Shown: one piece after another, positions 40,684 through 49,386 of the stretch | How the letters are laid out: the number at the start of each line of letters is the position of its first letter | How positions within the stretch are numbered: the stretch's first letter is position 1 | Origin: Hungatella effluvii | GTDB lineage: Bacteria; Bacillota; Clostridia; Lachnospirales; Lachnospiraceae | Direction: 5' to 3' | NCBI RefSeq assembly: GCF_003201875.1 | Contig: NZ_QJKD01000001.1 | Coordinates: 496,001 to 560,000, forward strand | DNA: 64,000 bases | The notes under the pieces: model-generated | What the model was told of the DNA's origin: nothing | Seen by the model: the letters and a program-made list of their open reading frames with translations, nothing else | The model's database searches: none | Position numbers and translations under genes: made by a program

Positions 40684-42078
40684 TCAGAATTTGCATACAT
40701 TTTTCTCTGTTTGAACATAATTATTAACGGATATTCCCGGATATCCTCTCATCCACTTTTTCTGTTTATAGCGTACCACGCTGGCCAGGGCGGTCAGGCT
40801 CCATGTAAATCCGGTCGTCAGCCAGACTCCCCACATGCCGATCCCGGTAATCCTGGTCAGCACCATGGAAAAGAAAAAGCGGCAAAATACCTCAACAATT
40901 CCATTCATCATGGAATAGGCCGCGTCTCCGGCTCCATTAGACAGGCCCCGGATTAAGTAGATCACACCCAGCGGAAAGTAAAAAAAGCTTGTAATTTTCA
41001 GCGCATTTACGGCGATATCGAGAATTTCTGTATCATTGCCAAACAGCCGTAAAATCAAATGACCGCCAAAACGCATGAGAAAAAGCATGACCGCGCTGAA
41101 ACCGGCGGAAAAAATAAGTCCGGTCCTTAGCCCCTGTCTTACCCGCTTAATCCGGCCCGCTCCCATATTCTGGCCCGTAAACGTCGAAATGCCGGAGGCC
41201 ATAGAGCTGTATGGCTGGCCGATCAGCTGTTCCAGCCTGGTTGTCATGGTATATGCGATAGCCACACTGGGACCAAATCCGTTGGCAACGCCCTGAAGGC
41301 AGGAGGTTGATACGGCTATAAGCGCATTTTGAAAGGTGACCGGAACACCGAGACGGATACACTGGCCAAGAATGTCCCGATCCAGAATCATATCTTTTCT
41401 TTTTACTTTAAAGTAAGGATTCACCCGAAAAGCAAAAATCATACATCCCACTGCACTGGTTCCCTGAGCAATCACGGTTGCTATCGCCACACCATAGACT
41501 GCCATATTAAAATAGAGAACAAACAGCAAATCAAGTCCAATGTTTAAAAGACTTGCCAGCACGAGAAAAATCAGTGGTGTTTTCGAGTCGCCCAATGCCC
41601 GCAGCATGGCTGCGACTCCATTGTAGGCTGCCACTGCTGCCATTCCGCAGGATACGGTTCTTAAATATGTAACGGAATCCCCAATGTATTCCGTTGGCGT
41701 CCGGAGAAGCCTGAGAGCCGGTTCTGCCAGCAGATATCCCATTCCTCCCATTAACACAGACACGACTGTCAATAGAAAAAATCCGTTTATAATCGTTTTT
41801 TTAACTTTAACTTCCGACTGGGCTCCAAAATACTGGGCCATAATCACGCCAATTCCAAGGGCCATCCCGGAACACAGAGAAAAGAAGAGGAAATTTAAAG
41901 AATTACAGGCCCCCACAGCGCCTAATGCCCGGGCGCCGACGTAATTACCGACAATAACAGAATCCGCCATGTTATAAAATTGCTGTATAATGTTTCCAAC
42001 AAGCATGGGAGCCGAAAAGGCCAGAAGCTGTCCCGGGATATTGCCGGAAGTCATATCGTGTACATACTCAGACGCCAC
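40684..42078 (-). CDS. MATE family efflux transporter
   Basis: The protein of 464 residues has about 12 membrane helices in two MatE (PF01554) repeats. The first begins TSGNIPGQLLAFSAPMLVGNIIQQFYNMADSVIVGNYVG. The second has LIAVSTSCLQGVANGFGPSVAIAYTMTTRLEQ. It should exchange a drug or metabolite for Na+ or H+. A GTG start is supported by GGAAGGAAG eight bases upstream; an ATG nine codons earlier has no site. It is the last gene of island B, 31 bp after the GH10 gene, and may have joined it by readthrough. Confidence 0.88.
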   Translation of the reverse strand: MASEYVHDMTSGNIPGQLLAFSAPMLVGNIIQQFYNMADSVIVGNYVGARALGAVGACNSLNFLFFSLCSGMALGIGVIMAQYFGAQSEVKVKKTIINGFFLLTVVSVLMGGMGYLLAEPALRLLRTPTEYIGDSVTYLRTVSCGMAAVAAYNGVAAMLRALGDSKTPLIFLVLASLLNIGLDLLFVLYFNMAVYGVAIATVIAQGTSAVGCMIFAFRVNPYFKVKRKDMILDRDILGQCIRLGVPVTFQNALIAVSTSCLQGVANGFGPSVAIAYTMTTRLEQLIGQPYSSMASGISTFTGQNMGAGRIKRVRQGLRTGLIFSAGFSAVMLFLMRFGGHLILRLFGNDTEILDIAVNALKITSFFYFPLGVIYLIRGLSNGAGDAAYSMMNGIVEVFCRFFFSMVLTRITGIGMWGVWLTTGFTWSLTALASVVRYKQKKWMRGYPGISVNNYVQTEKNVCKF

Positions 42079-42109
42079 ATTTATCACTTCCTTCCGAAAA
42101 ATCATTCAC

Positions 42110-43375
42110 TCAGTTCAGCGTAATTGCAATTTCTTCCTGCCGTCTCACACCTTCCTGCTTTCCGCCTTCTTGCCGCTTCCTTATTTCAAAGTTTTTAACC
42201 ACTCCATCAATCACTGCTTCGTAGCGCCCGTTGAATCCGCATACTTCCACCCGCCCTGATTCATCGGTGCACTTTACTTCGCTGGTGTTCCATTCCTCTC
42301 TTATTAAATGTCTCAAAGCCTCATAGGCCGGTTTTTCTGAATTATCCGTTCTCACCAGACCGGCCGGAGCACCCAGCCACGCGCCGTCCTGAAATGCCCA
42401 CGTGGTAATGGCTTCCACATGGGGATCTGCAAACAGAATTCGGTAAAATTCTTCTACGTTTTCAGCCTGTCTTGTTTCTCCCTCCGCCGTAGTCGGCCAT
42501 TCTGCGATCTGGTAATCATTTAAATCTTCGATGTCAGGCGGCATCAGATGACCGGAAATAAATGTGTTTTCTGTAAAATGAACAGGAAGTCCAAAACGCG
42601 AAAACCGTGCCAGCACCTCAAGAAGCTTTTCTTTTCCCCAGTATCCCTGATGCTGATGCGACTGAATCCCAATCGCATCAATGGAAACGCCCGCTTCCAG
42701 GCACGCCTCTATTAATTCTTCATATTGGGGGCTGGTATTAAAATCATTTAAAAGCAGCACAGCGCCTGGATTACTGCGTCTCGCCTCTCCAAAAACATCC
42801 GAGACCAGCTGTACCCGTCCCAGTTCCCTGCAGATGCGGGTGATTCCATTATCATATTTGTCAAATACCGGCATGATTACGACCTCATTGATCACATCCC
42901 ACATATCAATCAGTCCCTGGAATTCCGTAACCTCCCTCCGGATCCGCGCCAGCTGCTTCTTCAAAATGTCCTGATTGGCAAGATTTAAAAGCCATGGCGC
43001 TGTCTGGGTATGCCAGCACAGTGGGTGTCCCTTTACTTTAACGCCTCTCTCTTTCAACCAGAGAGCTGCCTGCCTGACCGCTTCCGCTCTCGTATTTCCT
43101 TCTGATGCCTCAAACTGTCCCCAATAAAACGGCAGCGTCGCAAAGTTAAAAAGTTCCAGCCACTTCTCCATGCGTTCTTCATAGAATGCCCGTTTTTCCG
43201 GTTCAGAATCACGGTCTGTGATGTTCAGCGTCTCAAATGCGCCGCATCCAAACAGGAAACTGTGACCCGTCTGCCGGATCTCCACCTCCCTTTTACTGAC
43301 CGGACTTCCATCCGGCCTTTGAACCGTTATCACAACACTGTTTTTCCGGTGTTTCAAATAATCAGTCTTCTCCAT
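42110..43375 (-). CDS. GH10-family endo-xylanase-like protein without signal peptide
   Basis: The 421-residue protein is a GH10-type TIM barrel. GHPLCWHTQTAPWL, the acid/base glutamate at IDMWDVINE (Glu164) and a nucleophile glutamate in LPVHFTENTF (about Glu269) are seen; the usual ITELDI is changed to HFTENTF. An N-terminal strand-rich segment (VVITVQRPDGSPVSKREVEIRQ) precedes the barrel. No signal peptide is present, so it acts inside the cell, probably on imported oligosaccharides such as xylo- or glucuronoxylo-oligomers. The tail after residue 400 is low-complexity K/R/E/Q. Its leader carries three tandem 18-bp repeats. Confidence 0.82.
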   Translation of the reverse strand: MEKTDYLKHRKNSVVITVQRPDGSPVSKREVEIRQTGHSFLFGCGAFETLNITDRDSEPEKRAFYEERMEKWLELFNFATLPFYWGQFEASEGNTRAEAVRQAALWLKERGVKVKGHPLCWHTQTAPWLLNLANQDILKKQLARIRREVTEFQGLIDMWDVINEVVIMPVFDKYDNGITRICRELGRVQLVSDVFGEARRSNPGAVLLLNDFNTSPQYEELIEACLEAGVSIDAIGIQSHQHQGYWGKEKLLEVLARFSRFGLPVHFTENTFISGHLMPPDIEDLNDYQIAEWPTTAEGETRQAENVEEFYRILFADPHVEAITTWAFQDGAWLGAPAGLVRTDNSEKPAYEALRHLIREEWNTSEVKCTDESGRVEVCGFNGRYEAVIDGVVKNFEIRKRQEGGKQEGVRRQEEIAITLN

Positions 43376-43395
43376 TTTGAATCCTCCCACTTCTT

Positions 43396-43449
43396 ATATT
43401 TTTTATCCTCTCCATATTGTTTTCTCATTCCATATCGTTTCCCCATTCC
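43396..43449 (-). repeat. three tandem 18-bp repeats in the GH10 leader
   Basis: On the minus strand the units are GGAATGGGGAAACGATAT, GGAATGAGAAAACAATAT and GGAGAGGATAAAAAATAT, placed just before the GH10 ribosome binding site. They are purine-rich and imperfect. A protein or RNA may bind them, or they may be slippage products. Confidence 0.6.
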
Positions 43450-43505
43450 TTTACCGCTTCCCATACCCTTTCAGCGCAACGCCAATTCCTGTCCTCGTTT
43501 CCCAA

Positions 43506-44459
43506 CTATCCAATCCCCACAATCCCCGCAGCCGCCACTACAAACGGAATCGTTATGATGCAAAGCAAAGTGGTAACCGTAAATATCTGGGATGCATATG
43601 CTCCGTCTTTTCCATATGTGAGTGCAAACATGGTACAGCAGGCGCCTACAGGACAGGATGCTGCAATTAACGTTGTCAAAAGTAAAACCGGGGAAAACGG
43701 CAGAAACTGAAACAGCAGAATAAGACAGAATGGAATGATCAGCAGTCTGATCATGGATATATAATAGATTCTTACATTTCCAACGCAGGAGCGCAGACTG
43801 GTCTGCCCCAGCGCGGCTCCAGCAACCAGCATGGCCAGGGGAGTATTCATACTCCCGATGCTGCTTAACGCTTCGACCACCGTATCCGGGAGAAGTATCT
43901 GAAACGCAAAGCAGAACAACCCCAGCAGCACTCCGATAATAGCAGGAGAACAGAGATTCTTTATGGTTGTACGTCTGTCCGCTTTTCCCGTCATGAGTAT
44001 CACGCCGTGAGTCCACAGAAACAGATAAAAGATCGTGAGATAGCCGGTCAGATAGAAGACTCCTTCGCTTCCAAACAGACTGTTAATCAGGGGGATTCCG
44101 ATAAACCCGCAGTTGGAATAGACGGCACACAGCCTTTCGATCTGATAATTTTTATTTTCTTTTTTTCGGGTCAGAAGACCTGACTTGCCGCCTGCAGGGA
44201 TAAGCAGACTGCAGACTGCGATCTGTAGAGCAAAACAGAGCAGCCCAAGAAGAAATGCCAAAATCAGATTTCGGATCAGCCTGCTGTCATATTCCATCTG
44301 GTAAGACACGAATATGACAACAGGATTGACCAGAAGCAGAAGCAGATTGGACAGTTTCCGGTTGCCCTCTTCATCAATCAGCTTCCATCGGCAGCACAGG
44401 ATTCCGACAGCTAAAATGAGAAACATAACGGTTATTTTCTGAAAGACGATTCCTGTCAT
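43506..44459 (-). CDS. AEC family transporter
   Basis: This 317-residue membrane protein is of the auxin efflux carrier family (PF03547), with about ten helices. The N-terminal GIVFQKITVMFLILAVGILCCRWKLIDEEGNRKL, SNCGFIGIPLINSLFG and SSIGSMNTPLAMLVAGAALGQTSL are family marks. Bacterial members carry organic acids such as malate, malonate or lactate-like anions. In this operon it could export or import an acid made by the two neighbouring hydroxyacid dehydrogenases. Start follows GAAAGGATAGGAG. Confidence 0.86.
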   Translation of the reverse strand: MTGIVFQKITVMFLILAVGILCCRWKLIDEEGNRKLSNLLLLLVNPVVIFVSYQMEYDSRLIRNLILAFLLGLLCFALQIAVCSLLIPAGGKSGLLTRKKENKNYQIERLCAVYSNCGFIGIPLINSLFGSEGVFYLTGYLTIFYLFLWTHGVILMTGKADRRTTIKNLCSPAIIGVLLGLFCFAFQILLPDTVVEALSSIGSMNTPLAMLVAGAALGQTSLRSCVGNVRIYYISMIRLLIIPFCLILLFQFLPFSPVLLLTTLIAASCPVGACCTMFALTYGKDGAYASQIFTVTTLLCIITIPFVVAAAGIVGIG

Positions 44460-44488
44460 GTACTCCTATCCTTTCCCGAATAGCCGGA

Positions 44489-45445
44489 TCAGAATTTACA
44501 TACATTCTCCGGTTTTCCCTGAAGATATGCGTAAACATTATCAAACTCTATTTTTGCTCTCCGAACCATTGCTTCCTTTGTAGCAAAGGCGACATGAGGT
44601 GTCAGGAGAACGTTCTTTGCACTGCACAGCGGATAGTCCGCGGGAATCGGCGGCTCCATATCAAACACATCGATGGCGGCTCCAGCGATCCTGCCTTCAT
44701 TCAGCGCCTTTGCCAGAGCCGCATTATCAACGATCGGCCCCCTTGCGCAGTTAATCAAAATTGCATCTTCCTTCATTTTCTCAATCTTTTCTCCGTCAAA
44801 AAATCCCTTTGTCATTTCATTTAACGGAAGATGAAGGGATACAATGTCACTTTCCTTTAATAAGGTATCGATATCTGCGAAGCGGATCCCGGCTTCCTTC
44901 CACTCTTCCTTTTCATGGCGGGAGTATGCCAGCACCTCGGCGCCAAATGCCTTGAACAGTCTTGCTGTCTTAAAACCAATCTGGCCGCAGCCTACGATGC
45001 CCACAGTTCTGCCGCAGATTTCCGTTCCGACAAGGCCAGCTGCAGTCCTGCCGTTTCTCACCGCGAAATCACCTTCCAGAATCTTTCTCATCACAGTTAC
45101 TGCCATGCCTACAGCCAGTTCTGCCACCGACTGGTTGGAATAACCGGCACAGTTGAGAACTTCAATATTCTTCTCCCTGCAGGCTGCAAGTCCCACATGA
45201 TCGATTCCTGTAAACGCCACTGCGATCACTTTTAAGCTGTCACTGGCCTGAATTACTTCATCAGGATAGGGATTGTTGGCAATCATCACTATTTCCTGTC
45301 CGGCAGAACGTCTCTTCAGTTCTTCCACGTCAGTGGTCTTCGTATCGTAATACGTAAATACGTGCCCTTCCTTTCTTAAGCCCTCTGCCAGGCTGTTGAT
45401 CATCTCTTCCGGTACACCGATTGGCTCCAATAAACTGATATTCAT
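44489..45445 (-). CDS. NAD-dependent 2-hydroxyacid dehydrogenase (first paralogue)
   Basis: The protein of 318 residues has the D-isomer-specific 2-hydroxyacid dehydrogenase fold. The NAD loop is VGIVGCGQIGFKTARLFKAFG. The catalytic Arg is in INCARGPIVDNAAL, Glu in DVFDMEPPIP and His in LLTPHVAFAT. It should reduce a 2-keto acid such as hydroxypyruvate or glyoxylate to the hydroxyacid. The start MNISLLEP follows GGAGG. It lies 31 bp after a second dehydrogenase of the same family. The two differ too much to be a recent duplication. Confidence 0.9.
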   Translation of the reverse strand: MNISLLEPIGVPEEMINSLAEGLRKEGHVFTYYDTKTTDVEELKRRSAGQEIVMIANNPYPDEVIQASDSLKVIAVAFTGIDHVGLAACREKNIEVLNCAGYSNQSVAELAVGMAVTVMRKILEGDFAVRNGRTAAGLVGTEICGRTVGIVGCGQIGFKTARLFKAFGAEVLAYSRHEKEEWKEAGIRFADIDTLLKESDIVSLHLPLNEMTKGFFDGEKIEKMKEDAILINCARGPIVDNAALAKALNEGRIAGAAIDVFDMEPPIPADYPLCSAKNVLLTPHVAFATKEAMVRRAKIEFDNVYAYLQGKPENVCKF

Positions 45446-45476
45446 TTCTTTTTCCTCCAAATTATATTGACTCCCG

Positions 45477-46454
45477 CTAATGAATGCGGGGTATTTCACT
45501 GACTACATGGACGGGTATCCCCGCCGCATACTTTTTTAAATTCTCTGCTGCAATCTTCATCAGACGTTCTCTGGCTTCCCTCGACGCCCAGGCAATATGT
45601 GGAGTGACAAGAATTCCTTCCACATCCAGAAGCGGGCTGTCTGCCCTCATAGGCTCTTCCTCCGCCACATCGACCGCAGCACCTGCTATGGTACCGTTTA
45701 ATACTGCTTCTTTTAAGTCGTCCTCACAGATCAGAGGGCCGCGGGAGGTATTGATTACATATGCGCTCTTCTTCATCTTTCTGAATGAATCCTTATTCAT
45801 CATATGCCGGTTCTTTTCTGTCAGAGGACAGTGCAGAGACACGAAATCCGAACTGCACAACAGGGTCTCGAGATCTACCACTCTTGCCGTCCCTCCCGGC
45901 AGCACACCGGGACCAAGATGGCCTGATGTCACCAGGACCTTCATGCCAAACGCCTCTGCCAGAGCTTTCGTCCGCTCCCCAATCCTTCCGTACCCTACAA
46001 TTCCAAGGGTCTTTCCCGCCAGTTCTATGACTGGCTGCTTCCAGTAGCAGAAATCCCGGCTCCGCACCCAGTCACCATTCCTGACGCTCTCCTGGTGCAC
46101 GCCAACATGGTTGCAAAGTTCCAGAATTAACGCCATCGTATGCTGCGCCACGGAATCAGTACTGTAGGCGGGCACATTTGTCACGGTAATGCCGTGTCTG
46201 CCGGCTGCCTCCAGATCCACAACATTATATCCGGTGGCCAGAACCCCTATATAACGCAGATTCCCGCACTTCGCCATCGTCTCCGCAGTCATAGGCGTCT
46301 TATTGGTCAGCACCGCCTCCGCAGTGCCTATTCTCTCCAGTATCTGTGATCCCTCTGTTCTGTCATAGACTGTCACCTCACCCAGCGCTTCGAATCCGCT
46401 CCAGCTTAAATCCCCCGGATTCTCCGTATATCCATCCAATATTACAATCTTCAT
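45477..46454 (-). CDS. D-2-hydroxyacid dehydrogenase (second paralogue)
   Basis: The 325-residue protein is of the same fold, with GIVGYGRIGERTKALAEAFG as NAD loop and a catalytic triad in INTSRGPLICEDDL (Arg), DVAEEEPMRAD (Glu) and LVTPHIAWAS (His). KTLGIVGYG and the SRDFCYWKQPVIELAG stretch match glycerate or hydroxypyruvate-type reductases. It is cytoplasmic. Its start lies three bases after the isomerase stop, with GGAGG inside the end of that gene. Having two paralogues suggests two different keto acids or consecutive steps. Confidence 0.9.
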   Translation of the reverse strand: MKIVILDGYTENPGDLSWSGFEALGEVTVYDRTEGSQILERIGTAEAVLTNKTPMTAETMAKCGNLRYIGVLATGYNVVDLEAAGRHGITVTNVPAYSTDSVAQHTMALILELCNHVGVHQESVRNGDWVRSRDFCYWKQPVIELAGKTLGIVGYGRIGERTKALAEAFGMKVLVTSGHLGPGVLPGGTARVVDLETLLCSSDFVSLHCPLTEKNRHMMNKDSFRKMKKSAYVINTSRGPLICEDDLKEAVLNGTIAGAAVDVAEEEPMRADSPLLDVEGILVTPHIAWASREARERLMKIAAENLKKYAAGIPVHVVSEIPRIH

Positions 46455-46457
46455 TCT

Positions 46458-47360
46458 CTAATCCTCCAGCAGAGCCCATGCACGGTTAATCACCCGCTTC
46501 GTATTGGCCAGTATCAGATCCCCGTCTTCTCCTGGCCGCAGCGTCACCTCAAAGGACAGCACCAGAGGATCATCCTTCCTAAAAAAGCCCTCTTCCTTCA
46601 ATACCTGAAAGAAATCAAGCAATTCAGGAGTGTCGTTGGCACTGCCCGGATATCCAAATCTCGGATGCTTATCACCGTATCCGTCACACCCTTCCTTCAC
46701 CACCGCGTTTCCAATATGAAGATGGGTAATGTACGGTCTCAGAGTCTGAATAACAAACCGGCTCGTCTCATATGTGGTCGGGAAATGGGACAGATCCACC
46801 AAAAGGCCAAAATTCCTGCAAAAGCATCTGATTTCAGAGGCAAATCTCGCGGCATAAGGCGCAGGCCCTATGAGCGCTTTCTTATCCATATCGTAATCAA
46901 ATACTTCCAGATTTACAGTCATATTTTTTGACGCTCCGTATCTGCATACGGCCAGTGTGGTTTTTTTTAGCTGTTCAAAGGCCTGTTCCCTCGTCTCCTC
47001 TTCCCATGCGCCGGACAGAAATGCAATTCCCTCCGCGCCAAGGTATTCCGCCTCATCGATGGAAGCGCAGAGAAAGGCTTCCGCTTCCTTCCGCTCTTCC
47101 TCCACAAGCGAGTTGGGATTTAATCCACGGCTTAAGAGCCCTGGCTGCGCGCCGAAGCATACAGTCATATGAGACTGGGCAAGAAGTGCCTTTGCTTCTG
47201 TTCTTTGTGTCTCGTTTTCGACCGACTTCACTTCTATTGCGTCAAAATAATCGTCGCTCAGGATCTTTTTTAACGGTTCTGTAAAACCATACTGGGCTGG
47301 CGGGTAACTCATCCATAGTATGGTTCCCATCCTGAAATACTTATGAATACTGTCTCTCAT
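46458..47360 (-). CDS. TIM-barrel sugar isomerase/epimerase
   Basis: The 300-residue protein fits the AP_endonuc_2 (PF01261) family of sugar isomerases and epimerases. Metal-type residues are seen in NMTVNLEVFDYDMD (Glu), LLVDLSHFPTTYETS (Asp, His), THLHIGNAVVK (His) and VLSFEVTLRPGED (Glu). The fold is certain enough; the reaction (isomerase, epimerase or dehydratase/lyase) is not. It overlaps the end of the glycosidase-like gene by 20 bp. Start MRDSIHKYF follows GGAGGAAG. Confidence 0.8.
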   Translation of the reverse strand: MRDSIHKYFRMGTILWMSYPPAQYGFTEPLKKILSDDYFDAIEVKSVENETQRTEAKALLAQSHMTVCFGAQPGLLSRGLNPNSLVEEERKEAEAFLCASIDEAEYLGAEGIAFLSGAWEEETREQAFEQLKKTTLAVCRYGASKNMTVNLEVFDYDMDKKALIGPAPYAARFASEIRCFCRNFGLLVDLSHFPTTYETSRFVIQTLRPYITHLHIGNAVVKEGCDGYGDKHPRFGYPGSANDTPELLDFFQVLKEEGFFRKDDPLVLSFEVTLRPGEDGDLILANTKRVINRAWALLED

Positions 47361-49368
47361 CGGCACTTCCTCCATCCTCAAATTCTATTCTCAGGGCATC
47401 GTACTCTGCCAGGCGGTCCAGCAGCAGAAACAGGGTTCCATTTTCCTTCCGCCACGTCACATGGCCTCCCATAAGACTTATAACACTTACCGGTATTTTT
47501 TCTGTTGGAATCTGCAGGCTTACCTGTTCCACCGGCAGCGGATCGAAAAATGTGAGACCAAAGGCGCCGCTGTTATTAACCAGCTGGATCAGGATATGAC
47601 CACTGTCATCCTCAGATACGGTGACCTCTGCCATCGGTGTTAAGTCCGCAGCCACACTTACCAGGCCGCAGTGCTCTGTAAGAATATCTCTCATGATTCC
47701 AACTGTATTGGAATGGCCTGTTTTACTGTAGAAGCTTCCAGGAAGCCAGGGAAGAGTGAAATATCTCCCGGAACCGTACGTATAATCAATCAGGCCGGGA
47801 TAGTCCCATACTTCCCGGGAATAACAGCATTCCGGCGGACCAAAGGGCTGAAGGGGTATCAGTTTTAGAAAAGTCTTCGCCGCTTCGTCCCACTCCAGGA
47901 AAAAGTAGGTGTCTCCCACTGGAACCGCATCGATGGCCTGATGAGAAGGAAATGCCTGTTTTTCTTCTTTTTCCAGAAGCAGCTGTGCAGACATGGCCTG
48001 CCGGTCTTCCTTTTCTAATTTCAGAATGCCGGAGCTTCTAAGGAATTTCGTACCTCCGCTTTCGGCGGGGGACTCTCTGATCCGGTTCTGCCCCGATGCG
48101 ATTACGGTTCCGCCCCGCAGGACATATTCATCAATCCGATCTCCTTCCTGCTGCTCCAGTTCCCCCTCGTCAGCGAGAATTACCACCCGGTACCTGCTCA
48201 AATCTGCCTGCTTCATCGCGTCAGGCAAGATCTCCGCAAACGGAATATGTGCTTCCGTCAGAACGCGAATCCAGCCTTTTTCTTCTTCCGTGGCCACCCA
48301 TCGGTCCTTTCTTCGCAGCAGAACACTGGCAGTCGAACGAAGATTCCGGTATACCGCATCATGTTTCTCACGAAATGCAAAAATACGTTTTACGGTTTCA
48401 AATGCGCTTCTGTCCGCCGCCGTATCAAGCCTTCCAATCAGATAGTAGTCCAGGGCTCCTAAGTTCGCCATATTCTGCCACAGACGCATGGCATGCAGAG
48501 CAGGACTCACCGACGCGTGGCGCAGACCGTAACCAGGATAGCTTACAGAGGTATTGGAACAGATAATTCCGGATGTGCCGTCACCAATGATTGCCCGGCA
48601 GTTGCTGGAAGCATGGTAGATCCAGTGGGGCAGGCGTGTGCTTACCTCTGTAGCCGCTTCAATCCTGGCGTAATCTACGTCGTCAAAACAGATCTCCCCG
48701 CTTATCCCCTTCAGGAAACCTGCCATCTTTTTCCGGTAATCTGTAAGCATGTGTTTCTGAAAGTCCTCATACTCACGCCAGGCAGGATCCTGCGAATCTC
48801 TTTGTTCCGGAAGTTCTTTTCCCGAGTAATTCCGAAACGCTTCGCGGCAGCTTCGGCAGTGGCAGAATCCATAATCCCGAAATTCATAATCCCTTGTCTG
48901 AAAGCCGCCCATGTTGCAGTACAGACCATCGAATGGGATCCGTCCGAAAAGCTCTTCCAGAATTTCAAAGGCGTATTTCTGCTGGTAATCTCCGCAGAGA
49001 CACGTCTGGACAAAGCCATTTTGTTCCATTACATCGCCGTGTTCCGTTCGAAATGCCCATTCCGGATGCATTTCGTACACGTTTCGCCTTACCTTTGAAA
49101 AGTCGGCTCTGGCAATCACCCGTATACCATTTTCATGGCAGAGTTTCACGATTCTTTCCAGGCTGTCCCCTGTCAGATACGGATTTTTGCTGTGATACGG
49201 CAGTTTCGTATCGTATCCCGCGCTGATTCCCGCCGCATTGAGCAGGACAACCGTAGCATGGAAATCTTTTAAATCCGCAGCATACCGTTCCGCTGATAAA
49301 TCCTGCATATCGATTTCCCGGAGATTCGTCTGAATCAGCCTCCACGGCTCTTCCTTCCACCATGGCAT
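47341..49368 (-). CDS. putative glycoside hydrolase, GHL6-like with beta-galactosidase trimerisation-type domain
   Basis: The protein has 675 residues and no signal peptide. An N-terminal TIM barrel has NGIRVIARADFSKVRRNVYEMHPEWAFR, PFDGLYCNMGGFQTRDYEF and EICFDDVDYARIEAATE, resembling the hypothetical glycosyl hydrolase 6 (GHL6) type. A Rossmann-like middle domain follows (RYRVVILADEGELEQQEGDRIDEYVLRGGTVIASG), like the trimerisation domain of family 42 beta-galactosidases, then a beta domain. Catalytic residues cannot be named surely. It is likely an intracellular glycosidase with unknown specificity. A GGACGGGAGGG site precedes the start. Confidence 0.65.
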   Translation of the reverse strand: MPWWKEEPWRLIQTNLREIDMQDLSAERYAADLKDFHATVVLLNAAGISAGYDTKLPYHSKNPYLTGDSLERIVKLCHENGIRVIARADFSKVRRNVYEMHPEWAFRTEHGDVMEQNGFVQTCLCGDYQQKYAFEILEELFGRIPFDGLYCNMGGFQTRDYEFRDYGFCHCRSCREAFRNYSGKELPEQRDSQDPAWREYEDFQKHMLTDYRKKMAGFLKGISGEICFDDVDYARIEAATEVSTRLPHWIYHASSNCRAIIGDGTSGIICSNTSVSYPGYGLRHASVSPALHAMRLWQNMANLGALDYYLIGRLDTAADRSAFETVKRIFAFREKHDAVYRNLRSTASVLLRRKDRWVATEEEKGWIRVLTEAHIPFAEILPDAMKQADLSRYRVVILADEGELEQQEGDRIDEYVLRGGTVIASGQNRIRESPAESGGTKFLRSSGILKLEKEDRQAMSAQLLLEKEEKQAFPSHQAIDAVPVGDTYFFLEWDEAAKTFLKLIPLQPFGPPECCYSREVWDYPGLIDYTYGSGRYFTLPWLPGSFYSKTGHSNTVGIMRDILTEHCGLVSVAADLTPMAEVTVSEDDSGHILIQLVNNSGAFGLTFFDPLPVEQVSLQIPTEKIPVSVISLMGGHVTWRKENGTLFLLLDRLAEYDALRIEFEDGGSADERQYS

Positions 49369-49386
49369 AATCTTCCCTCCCGTCCC

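Noticed and set aside
42110..43375. Secreted xylanase
   Set aside because: There is no signal peptide or lipobox before the GH10 domain; the start begins MEKTDYLKHRKN, so extracellular xylan breakdown by this protein is unlikely.
43396..43449. CRISPR-like array
   Set aside because: The 18-bp units are directly joined without spacers and are imperfect, so this is a simple tandem repeat. No other array was seen in the window.
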